Shown in pieces: positions 1 to 6,406 of a stretch of DNA of 7,422 nucleotides. The stretch's first letter is position 1. Every line of letters starts with the position of its first letter. The notes beneath the pieces were generated by a model. The model saw only the letters and a program-made list of their open reading frames with translations, made no database searches and was not told where the DNA came from. The translations under genes were made by a program, and so were the position numbers. This stretch comes from Bacteroidales bacterium UBA7574 (GTDB taxonomy: Bacteria; Bacteroidota; Bacteroidia; Bacteroidales; Paludibacteraceae), in NCBI GenBank assembly GCA_002479035.1, contig DLLA01000169.1, positions 1 to 7,422 of the forward strand, written 5' to 3'.

Positions 1-2
1 TC

Positions 3-1088
3 CCCGTCGGCACTGACGAGCACGATGAGCGCGTCTATGCTTCGGCACGCGAGCATTTCGACCTCTTCCGCAAGAACGGTTGGCTGGTGCAGGACCCCGA
101 GGAGTACTACTATGTATATGCGCAGACCATGAACGGCCGCACCCAATACGGACTCGTGCTCGGCGCATGGGTGGAGGATTATATGGAAGGCCGCATCAAG
201 AAGCACGAACTCACCCGCCGCGACAAGGAGGAGGACCGTATGAAACACGTGCGCGTGAACAACGCCAACATCGAGCCTGTCTTCTTCGCATACCCCCATC
301 GCGACGACCTTGACGCCATCATCGCGTCGGTTACTGCCGAGACACCCGAGTACGACTTTGTCTCCGACCTCGACGGTTTCGGGCACAAGTTCTGGGTTAT
401 CAAAGACCCCGCTACCATACGCCGCATCACCGAGATTATGGCTGAGATACCTGCTATGTATATCGCTGATGGTCACCACCGTAGCGCAGCCGCTGCACTC
501 GTGGGCAACGAGAAGAAACTGCAGAACCCGCACCACACCGGCAACGAGGAGTACAACTATTTCCTTGCCGTCTGCTTCCCTGAGAACCAACTCTTCGTCA
601 TGGACTACAACCGCGTAGTGCGCGACCTCAACGGCATGACGCCCGAGCAGTTCCTCAAAGCGCTTGAGGAGGATTTCATCGTTGAGGACAAGGGCACCGA
701 GGAGTATCGCCCCGAGGCACTGCACATCTTCTCGCTCTATCTCGAAGGACATTGGTACAAACTCACCACCCGCGAGGGTCGCTACAACGACCAAGACCCC
801 ATCGGCGTGCTGGATGTATCCATCTCGTCACGTCTTATCCTCGACAAACTACTGGGTATCAAAGACTTGCGTTCCGACAAACGTATCGACTTCGTAGGTG
901 GCATCCGCGGTCTGGGCGAACTCAAACGCCGTGTGGATTCGGGCGAGATGAAGATGGCTTTGGCACTCTATCCCGTCACCATGCAGCAAATCATCAACAT
1001 CGCCGACACGGGCAACATCATGCCTCCTAAGGCGACTTGGTTTGAACCCAAACTTCGTTCGGGACTGGTCATCCACGAACTGGTGTAA
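3..1088 (+). CDS. DUF1015 family protein, 5' end outside window
   Basis: The frame is open from base 3 to the TAA at 1086-1088, giving 361 visible residues. Family members are usually a little over 400 residues, so roughly 50 N-terminal residues lie left of the window. A GTG at 87 is internal and is not the start, because the upstream codons continue the same protein (PVGTDEHDERVYASAREHF). The family hallmark ADGHHRS is at 465-485 (visible residues 155-161), and the typical C-terminal block MPPKATWFEPKLRSGL is close to the end. Biochemical function is not established; the paired histidines of the DGHHR motif suggest a metal or phosphate site, which is inference. In Bacteroides relatives this gene commonly follows the serine biosynthesis genes serC and serA, so those may lie just upstream. 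It appears to be the last gene of its unit, followed by a stem-loop. Family assignment is confident; function is not. Confidence 0.9.
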   Translation, partial: PVGTDEHDERVYASAREHFDLFRKNGWLVQDPEEYYYVYAQTMNGRTQYGLVLGAWVEDYMEGRIKKHELTRRDKEEDRMKHVRVNNANIEPVFFAYPHRDDLDAIIASVTAETPEYDFVSDLDGFGHKFWVIKDPATIRRITEIMAEIPAMYIADGHHRSAAAALVGNEKKLQNPHHTGNEEYNYFLAVCFPENQLFVMDYNRVVRDLNGMTPEQFLKALEEDFIVEDKGTEEYRPEALHIFSLYLEGHWYKLTTREGRYNDQDPIGVLDVSISSRLILDKLLGIKDLRSDKRIDFVGGIRGLGELKRRVDSGEMKMALALYPVTMQQIINIADTGNIMPPKATWFEPKLRSGLVIHELV

Positions 1089-1102
1089 CCCATGGCAACT
1101 CC

Positions 1103-1133
1103 CACTTGGTGCGCCCTAAAAGCGCATCAAGTG
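1103..1133 (+). terminator. Stem-loop after the DUF1015 gene, possible transcript end
   Basis: Bases 1103-1114 (CACTTGGTGCGC) pair with 1122-1133 (GCGCATCAAGTG) over 12 positions, with one G-U pair (1109/1127), around a 7-base loop CCTAAAA. It begins 15 bases after the stop codon at 1088, which fits a 3' end or mRNA-stabilising hairpin. The bases after it are A-rich (TAAACAAAGATAAAAT), so it lacks the T-run of a classical intrinsic terminator on either strand. The stem is seen directly; a termination role is inference. Confidence 0.55.
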
Positions 1134-1149
1134 TAAACAAAGATAAAAT

Positions 1150-1227
1150 CGTGTCAAACAGCAAGGGATGCGCAACCTATAAGCAACCCATAAGCAAGGT
1201 ATAACCCACGCATCCCTTGCCGACACG
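1150..1227 (+). promoter_or_regulatory. Large two-part inverted repeat upstream of the ompH-like gene
   Basis: A perfect 12-base stem joins 1161-1172 (GCAAGGGATGCG) to 1209-1220 (CGCATCCCTTGC). An outer 6-base stem joins 1150-1155 (CGTGTC) to 1222-1227 (GACACG), extendable by a U-G pair (1149/1228), across an asymmetric bulge of five bases on the left (1156-1160) and one on the right (1221). The 36-base loop holds two copies of ATAAGCAA (1179-1186 and 1190-1197, 11 bases apart) and a possible small inner stem ACCT/AGGT (1175-1178/1197-1200). No T-run follows. It could be a structured leader of the downstream operon, a second 3'-end hairpin of the DUF1015 transcript, or an intergenic palindromic repeat. 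The pairing is seen; the function is unknown. Confidence 0.55.
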
Positions 1228-1242
1228 GCACGAAGTGTTAAG

Positions 1243-1276
1243 AATTATTGGTACGAAACCGAGAAATTATTGGTAC
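1243..1276. repeat. Tandem 12-base direct repeat, 22-base period
   Basis: AATTATTGGTAC occurs exactly at 1243-1254 and 1265-1276. The 22-base spacing is close to two turns of B-DNA, so both copies would face the same side of the helix. They end 18 bases before the ATG at 1295. This suits a paired operator or activator site at the operon promoter, but no protein is known to bind it. No TAnnTTTG promoter element is visible between 1089 and 1294 on the plus strand, so the promoter itself is not located. Only two copies exist. Confidence 0.45.
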
Positions 1277-1294
1277 AAAAAAACAAGTATATCT

Positions 1295-1888
1295 ATGAAC
1301 AAAATTCAAATCGTCGTTGACGTAGTTTTGGTTGCCGCTGTTGTGGCGTTGTTTGCAATCATCTTCTCCAACAAACCTGCCAAGGGCACCGCGGAGCCTT
1401 CCGCAGTCATCGCGCAGAGCGAGGCACTGCCTATCGCCTACCTCAACGTGGACAGCCTGCTCACCAACTACACCTTCGCGCAGGATGCCAGCGAGCGACT
1501 CATGCAGAAGCAGGAGGACGCACGCCTCAAACTCAACACCAAGGCGCGTTCCTTGCAAAACGAGATGGCGGATTTCCAGCGCAAACTGGACAACAATGCC
1601 TTCCTCAGTCGCGAACGTGCAGAGAAAGAGCAGCAACGTCTCATCAAGAAGCAGCAGGACCTGCAGGACCTCGAGGCTAAACTTACCGAGGACATCATGC
1701 TTGAGAATCAGACACTTAACAAGCAACTCGCGGACACCCTCACCCTCTTCTTGCAGACCTACAATGCGGACGGTCGCTACCAAATCATTCTTAGCAACAC
1801 TGCCAAGGACAATGTCCTCATGGCGGCTGACCAATACGACATCACTGACGAGGTAGTGGCCGGGCTCAACAAGCGGTATAAGAAGTAG
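1295..1888 (+). CDS. OmpH/Skp-like periplasmic protein, membrane-anchored
   Basis: The product has 197 residues. The family is a set of periplasmic holdase chaperones that shield unfolded outer-membrane proteins. Residues 7-25 form one hydrophobic helix followed by SNKPAK with no signal-peptidase AxA site, so the protein is probably held in the inner membrane with the rest in the periplasm. A linker of about 20 residues leads to the family motif IAYLNVDSLLTNY (47-59), then a long charged, Gln-rich coiled coil (about 63-150), then a closing strand segment (RYQIILSNTAKDNVLMA, 161-177). I chose ATG 1295 because it sits directly before the hydrophobic helix and after an A-rich stretch; an in-frame ATG at 1217 would add 26 residues encoded by the hairpin and repeat region. 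It heads the gene cluster and lies 21 bases before the sugar transferase gene, so it may assist the downstream barrel protein. The family call is firm; clients are unknown. Confidence 0.88.
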   Translation: MNKIQIVVDVVLVAAVVALFAIIFSNKPAKGTAEPSAVIAQSEALPIAYLNVDSLLTNYTFAQDASERLMQKQEDARLKLNTKARSLQNEMADFQRKLDNNAFLSRERAEKEQQRLIKKQQDLQDLEAKLTEDIMLENQTLNKQLADTLTLFLQTYNADGRYQIILSNTAKDNVLMAADQYDITDEVVAGLNKRYKK

Positions 1889-1909
1889 AAGTTCTGTCTT
1901 CTCCTCCCT

Positions 1910-3436
1910 ATGAAACGACGCTTGTTTTACCATCCGTACTGGAAGTACATCATCTTGGACGCTATTGCACTGCTTATCAGTGTGATAGTCGTCCTTTGGT
2001 GGTTCCCGCTATCCACGCAGGTGCCGTTTCAGAAGTATGACATCTTCGCCCTAATCTTTTCGGCGGTGTGGCTCATATCGGGCTACTTGTGTCACCGTTA
2101 CATCCCCGTCAAGTACATGAAGATGGGCAAAGACATCCGTCGCCTCTTGGTGTCCGCTGTCTTCACTTTTGCCCTGATGTACGGCTACATGTGGCTACGG
2201 TCGGGCAAGAATTTCTCTATCTGGGTGCTGCTTACGATATGGCTTGTTATGATGGCTGTGTCGGTCTTCTGCTTGATTATCAAGCACGCCTACCGATACG
2301 CCTTGGACGCTGACGACACCCCTGTCGAAGCCCCTGAGCGCACGCCCCAACAGGTGCTCGCACCCCCTGTCTATCTGTCTGATACAGACCGTAACGCGCT
2401 GCGTGACAGCATGTTGGAGTATGCGCCGCAGGCTGCCATCACATTCCTTGAGCAGTACACGGACTTGTATAGTTCCAACACATTCACCCTGCGAACCTCG
2501 GAACTGTACAACGTACAGAAACTGCGAAACTACCGCTTCGACACCCTTATCAATTTCATGCCCCTCAACCAGATTCGGGGGGTGAACAAACTATTCGTCA
2601 CGGTCAACGACAAACTGCCGGACGACGGACTGTGGGTATGTTGCTACGAGCCGCAGTCAACCACCAAACGCAATATCCTCAGGCGTTTCCCACCTGTCAT
2701 CAACTGGCTCTATTACACAGCGTTCTTCCTCTACAAGCGTGTTCTGCCCAAACTCTTTATGACCTCGCGCCTGTACTTCGACATCACCGAAGGCAAAGAC
2801 CGCGTACTCAGCAAGGCGGAGGTACTCGGGCGGCTCTGTTATTGCGGCTTTGACATCGTCGCGGAACGCAAGATAGCAGACCTTAATTATGTAGTCGCAC
2901 GCCGTAAGTTCCGCCCTGAAATCACTGAGCGCCGACTATACGGTATCTTCGTGAAACTCAATCGGGTAGGGAAGGACGGCAAGATGTTCCGCGTCTATAA
3001 GTTCCGCACCATGCACCCCTATTCCGAGTTCTTGCAGTCCTATATCTACGAGCGGTACTCGCTGCAGGAGGGCGGCAAGTTCAACCACGACATACGCGTC
3101 ACCACCCTTGGGCGTTTCATGCGCAAGTACTGGATTGACGAACTGCCTATGCTCATCAACCTTATCAAAGGCGACATGAAACTCGTAGGGGTACGCCCCA
3201 TATCCAAACAGTATTTCTCGCTATACAGCCCCGAACTGCAAGAGAAGCGCACCCGCCACAAACCCGGTCTGTTGCCCCCGTTCTATGCCGATATGCCCAA
3301 GACGCTGGACGAGATACAGGCGTCCGAAATGCGCTATCTCACGATGTGCGAACAGCGCGGAACGTTCCTCACCGACTTCATTTACTTCTGGCGAATCTGC
3401 TACACCATCATCTTCAAACGTGCCCGTAGCCACTAA
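1910..3436 (+). CDS. Membrane sugar transferase with methyltransferase-like middle domain
   Basis: The product has 508 residues. Four hydrophobic segments (about 14-35, 43-62, 78-97 and 103-125) form an N-terminal membrane bundle like that of WcaJ/WbaP-type enzymes. Residues about 160-332 resemble the later half of a class I methyltransferase fold (DTLINFMPLNQIRGVN, then LGRLCYCGFDIVAERK, then YVVARRK), with no visible Gly-rich SAM-binding loop; this is probably a degenerate Rossmann-type domain. Residues about 345-508 match the bacterial sugar transferase core (PF02397): RVGKDGK (352-358), YKFRTM (363-368), IDELP with the catalytic Asp410-Glu411 pair, and GDMKLVGVRP (421-430). This family transfers a sugar phosphate from a nucleotide sugar to a polyprenyl phosphate, starting a glycan at the inner membrane. 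Two departures stand out: no hydrophobic re-entrant helix precedes RVGKDG, and the usual KPGITG is replaced by KPGLLPPFYAD (451-461). The donor sugar cannot be predicted. It lies 9 bases upstream of the Wzi-like gene. Confidence 0.88.
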   Translation: MKRRLFYHPYWKYIILDAIALLISVIVVLWWFPLSTQVPFQKYDIFALIFSAVWLISGYLCHRYIPVKYMKMGKDIRRLLVSAVFTFALMYGYMWLRSGKNFSIWVLLTIWLVMMAVSVFCLIIKHAYRYALDADDTPVEAPERTPQQVLAPPVYLSDTDRNALRDSMLEYAPQAAITFLEQYTDLYSSNTFTLRTSELYNVQKLRNYRFDTLINFMPLNQIRGVNKLFVTVNDKLPDDGLWVCCYEPQSTTKRNILRRFPPVINWLYYTAFFLYKRVLPKLFMTSRLYFDITEGKDRVLSKAEVLGRLCYCGFDIVAERKIADLNYVVARRKFRPEITERRLYGIFVKLNRVGKDGKMFRVYKFRTMHPYSEFLQSYIYERYSLQEGGKFNHDIRVTTLGRFMRKYWIDELPMLINLIKGDMKLVGVRPISKQYFSLYSPELQEKRTRHKPGLLPPFYADMPKTLDEIQASEMRYLTMCEQRGTFLTDFIYFWRICYTIIFKRARSH

Positions 3437-3445
3437 CCAACGATT

Positions 3446-5281
3446 ATGAGACGTATCAAATTGTATATCATACTATTATCCTGCTTTTGCCTAACCGCGA
3501 AAGCACAGAACATACCCGTACCGCTTACCTATTCGCAGATATACGGCTACCTCGACGAACTCATCACCGATGGTGTCATCACGGCGCAGACATCGGTGCG
3601 CCCGTACACGCGCAAGCAGGTGGCAAACATGTTGGTAGCGGCACAAAACGCCGACTCACTTCTCAACAAACGCCAGCGCGCCGACCTCGCTTTCTATCTC
3701 AACGAGTTTGCTTTGGAGCGTGATACCATGGTCAGCAACTTCGTACAATATACCGACCACTCCACGTTCTCCCTCTCGTTGGCGGACCCTCAGTTCTCCT
3801 ATCGCACGCGCAACAACCTCTTCAGGATGCGTATCCGTCCCATTCTCGGTGCCGACATCATGGCGAGCAAAAAGGGTGCCATACTCCAACGATGGTGGGG
3901 TGCGGAACTGCAGATGGACATCGCACGACACGTCAGTGTGTGGGGGTCGCTGCGCGACAACTCATGGAGCGGTAATTGGCTCAGCAAGACCTATTATCCC
4001 TCCGAGGATGACCGAATGTATGGTGCGCGCATCCATTATGGGGCTTCGCAACAGATTCCCGCACTCAACAACATTCCCGGGGTGCAATACAAGGAAGCCG
4101 ATTACGGAGGCGACTTCTCCGATTCCAAAGGCGGTATCAGTCTCTACTCGTGGTGGGGCAGTATCGGTCTGCAACGTGAGAACATACGTTGGGGCGAGAC
4201 CTACCATGCTTCCAACATCTTGTCGGGACGCAATCCCGCAGTCCCTATGCTCACATTGCAACTCACGCCGTGTCCCTGGTTTCAGTTCGACTATTTCCAT
4301 GCGTGGCTCGTGTCGAATGTGCTGGATTCTACCTATTATTATTTGGAGGACAATACGCAGGGCACGCAAACGCGGCACTATCGCCCTGCCAATAAGTTCA
4401 TGGCGGCTAACATGTTCACTTTCACACCTATACGCCAACTCTCGTTCTCGTTTGGAAACTCCATCGTCTATGCCGAACGCAACGTGCAGGCAGCGTATCT
4501 CATACCCGTTGCATTCTACAAGTCGCTCGACCACTTGCTCACCAAAGGGCTTCGCACCGAGAACCAGAACTCACAGGCTTTCGCCTCCATATCCGTCCGC
4601 CCGGTGGAGCATCTGCATCTGTATAGTTCGTTCTTCTTGGACGAATTCAAGTTCTCTCGTTTGAAAAAATCCAATCCCGAGAACAACCCTGTTTCCTACT
4701 TGGTAGGCTTTAACTGGGGCGGATGGCCCTTGAAGGGCTTGAGTCTCAAAGCCGAGTTTATGCGCTCATACATAGCATGTTATACGCACTCCGTGACGGT
4801 TACCACATGGACTTCCAACGGATACAACATGGGACACTACATGGGGGATAACGCACAGTCTATCTACACCGAGTTATCCTACCGCCCCATCCGCAGCATG
4901 TTGTTGCGCTTGAGTTACACCAACGATATGAAATACAACTCCTACGCTTACCTTCGTGGTGGCGGAAAGGACGGCGGCATATCGCAAACCATTGCGCAGA
5001 AGCCGTTTGACAAATGTATTTACCGCAACGATGAAGTGCGTTTCGACGGCATATATGAGGTGCACCCCAACATGTACCTCACCCTCACCATGGGCTACAA
5101 CCACGCCCGCGCCTTCGACAACATCAACAAGGATGCTATTATCAGTGAGGACCTCGGCGGCATAGACCCCACATCTCCCGACCCGCAATCCAACGCCGCA
5201 TATTATCTGAACAAGTTCTGCCCCCTATACTTCCAAGGTCGCAACTTCACCACCTCCATCGCCTTCTCCTTTGGCTTCTGA
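3446..5281 (+). CDS. Wzi-like capsule assembly outer-membrane protein
   Basis: The product has 611 residues and resembles the Wzi family (PF14052), outer-membrane beta-barrels that bind capsular or exopolysaccharide and organise it at the cell surface. A signal peptide covers residues 1-20 (cleavage predicted after TAKA, before Q21). An N-terminal helical stretch follows (YSQIYGYLDELITDG, then RPYTRKQVANML, about 29-63). The rest is alternating aromatic-rich strands, including family-like blocks LQRWWGAELQMDIARHVSVW (147-166), RDNSWSG (170-176) and ENIRWGETYHASNILSGRNP (245-264). The chain ends in AFSFGF with a terminal phenylalanine, the usual barrel C-terminus. It is longer than E. coli Wzi (about 480 residues) but in the range of Bacteroidota members. 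The start follows the previous stop by 9 bases, implying coupled expression with the sugar transferase. Family assignment rests on motif resemblance, and the polysaccharide ligand is unknown. Confidence 0.85.
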   Translation: MRRIKLYIILLSCFCLTAKAQNIPVPLTYSQIYGYLDELITDGVITAQTSVRPYTRKQVANMLVAAQNADSLLNKRQRADLAFYLNEFALERDTMVSNFVQYTDHSTFSLSLADPQFSYRTRNNLFRMRIRPILGADIMASKKGAILQRWWGAELQMDIARHVSVWGSLRDNSWSGNWLSKTYYPSEDDRMYGARIHYGASQQIPALNNIPGVQYKEADYGGDFSDSKGGISLYSWWGSIGLQRENIRWGETYHASNILSGRNPAVPMLTLQLTPCPWFQFDYFHAWLVSNVLDSTYYYLEDNTQGTQTRHYRPANKFMAANMFTFTPIRQLSFSFGNSIVYAERNVQAAYLIPVAFYKSLDHLLTKGLRTENQNSQAFASISVRPVEHLHLYSSFFLDEFKFSRLKKSNPENNPVSYLVGFNWGGWPLKGLSLKAEFMRSYIACYTHSVTVTTWTSNGYNMGHYMGDNAQSIYTELSYRPIRSMLLRLSYTNDMKYNSYAYLRGGGKDGGISQTIAQKPFDKCIYRNDEVRFDGIYEVHPNMYLTLTMGYNHARAFDNINKDAIISEDLGGIDPTSPDPQSNAAYYLNKFCPLYFQGRNFTTSIAFSFGF

Positions 5282-5305
5282 CATAACCTCTTAAATCTAT
5301 TAGAT

Positions 5306-6406
5306 ATGAAACGACTCTTTATTTTTTGCCTATTAGCACTGGCTACAACATGTATGTTTGCAGAAGATGCAAACTTTGTTGATCTCGGACTGCCGAGTGG
5401 AGTACATTGGGCGGAACGAAATGAACAGGGACTATACACTTTTGAGCAAACAGCAGAGCAATTCACAGAACGAGAAATGCCTTCGCGGGATGACTTTACA
5501 GAACTCTTAACACTTTGCACGTGGACATGGAATGGTAGCGGCTATACGGTGATAGGACTTAATGGGGATAGTATTATATTCCCAATGGAGAAAGTTTACC
5601 AATGTGATACTACACTTTACGAGGGCGATACCCCAGAGTGTATATATTGGTCGGAAGAGGCTTATGATGAATATGGACGCGGGCTGCTTATCTCTGCTAC
5701 AGAGAAAGGCATCGTCGGTTGCAGCAAATGTTTTATGCTCCCTGTTAGGAGAGTACTACATCCTAATCCTGTATTCCAACGTCCTGACTATGAGGCTATC
5801 CAGCATATAAAGCACAAAGGCTATCAACATCTTTTGGACCGTTTTCAAGCAATAGATACCACTCTTACCATTTCTGAATTGCAAGCCATCTATTATGGGT
5901 CTGTCTTCTATGGCTACTCTTCGGGTCGCTATGATGAAAAGCAATTCACTGCTTTGTGGCAGGCAGAGGATTACCAAGCCTGTGCGAATATGTTGGATGA
6001 CTATCTGGCTACTTCACCGGTTGATTTGCGAGCCGTTCTGTACCGTGCCATATTGGCAGGGAAGAGTGGGGAGACAACTATACAAAAACAATGCTGGACA
6101 AAATGGAATATGTTAGTAGGTGCTATACTTGTCACGGGAGATGGGGCAACCGACACCACTGCTATTCATGTAGTAACGATAGCCGATGAATACACATTGA
6201 TGCGCAGTGCCTTATTCTATGAAGTAGGCAACCAAGCCCTGACGGCTACGTTGTGTGACAAATTCGATGTGATTACCTCCAGCGGTCGTCATAAACCTTT
6301 CTTTTTTGATGTACAACTGATTTTGGCTCTTGAGGAGCGTATGTTCTCAATAAAAAAGAAACCTTTTCGTTTTCACTACAACCCCGCATTGTCTGTTTCA
6401 CATTAG
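5306..6406 (+). CDS. Secreted two-domain protein: DLGLPSG domain plus DUF4919
   Basis: The product has 366 residues. A signal peptide covers about 1-19 (hydrophobic to TTCMFA, before E20). Residues 24-150 look like a short form of the Fibrobacter-succinogenes-type paralogous domain common on Bacteroidota surface proteins: FVDLGLPSGVHWAERN (24-39), MPSRDDFTELLTLCTWTW (58-75), YTVIGLNGDSIIFP (80-93), IYWSEEAY (113-120) and a closing LPVRRV. Residues about 158-366 resemble DUF4919: YQHLLDRFQAIDTTLTISEL (173-192) leading to YYGSVFY, then ILVTGDGATDTTAIHVV (274-290) and IADEYTLM. Neither domain has a known biochemical activity. It starts 24 bases after the Wzi-like gene and probably ends that transcript; its TAG (6404-6406) overlaps the fabG stop. 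Three 60-base lines counted here gave 76 G+C in 180, against 90 in 180 for three lines of the Wzi-like gene, hinting at different origin or weaker codon selection. Domain calls are from memory of family motifs. Confidence 0.75.
   Translation: MKRLFIFCLLALATTCMFAEDANFVDLGLPSGVHWAERNEQGLYTFEQTAEQFTEREMPSRDDFTELLTLCTWTWNGSGYTVIGLNGDSIIFPMEKVYQCDTTLYEGDTPECIYWSEEAYDEYGRGLLISATEKGIVGCSKCFMLPVRRVLHPNPVFQRPDYEAIQHIKHKGYQHLLDRFQAIDTTLTISELQAIYYGSVFYGYSSGRYDEKQFTALWQAEDYQACANMLDDYLATSPVDLRAVLYRAILAGKSGETTIQKQCWTKWNMLVGAILVTGDGATDTTAIHVVTIADEYTLMRSALFYEVGNQALTATLCDKFDVITSSGRHKPFFFDVQLILALEERMFSIKKKPFRFHYNPALSVSH

Noticed and set aside
87..89. GTG as the start of the DUF1015 gene
   Set aside because: The frame is open and coding-like upstream to base 3, and the family is longer than the 333 residues this start would give.
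1138..1145. Minus-strand TATCTTTG resembling a -7 promoter element
   Set aside because: No TTTG lies 19-21 bases upstream of it on that strand, and it would only drive antisense RNA into the DUF1015 gene.
1217..1219. ATG 1217 as the start of the OmpH-like gene
   Set aside because: It lies inside the inverted repeat and would put 26 unrelated residues ahead of the membrane helix; ATG 1295 gives a normal N-terminus.
1243..1276. Direct repeats as a CRISPR remnant
   Set aside because: There are only two 12-base copies with a 10-base spacer and no cas genes; the geometry does not fit CRISPR.
1238..1933. Open frame of 231 codons on the minus strand opposite the OmpH-like gene
   Set aside because: It is a mirror of the high-confidence coding strand, rich in Leu and Val runs from reversed Gln and Lys codons, and matches no family I recognise.
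3470..3492. Lipobox (LLSC) in the Wzi-like signal peptide
   Set aside because: The hydrophobic region continues past the Cys to a good signal peptidase I site (TAKA before Q21), as expected for a barrel protein.
3708..4664. Open frame of 318 codons overlapping the Wzi-like gene on the same strand
   Set aside because: The composition (Ser/Arg/Thr-rich, no hydrophobic core pattern) is that of a shifted frame, while the overlapping frame has a signal peptide and family motifs.
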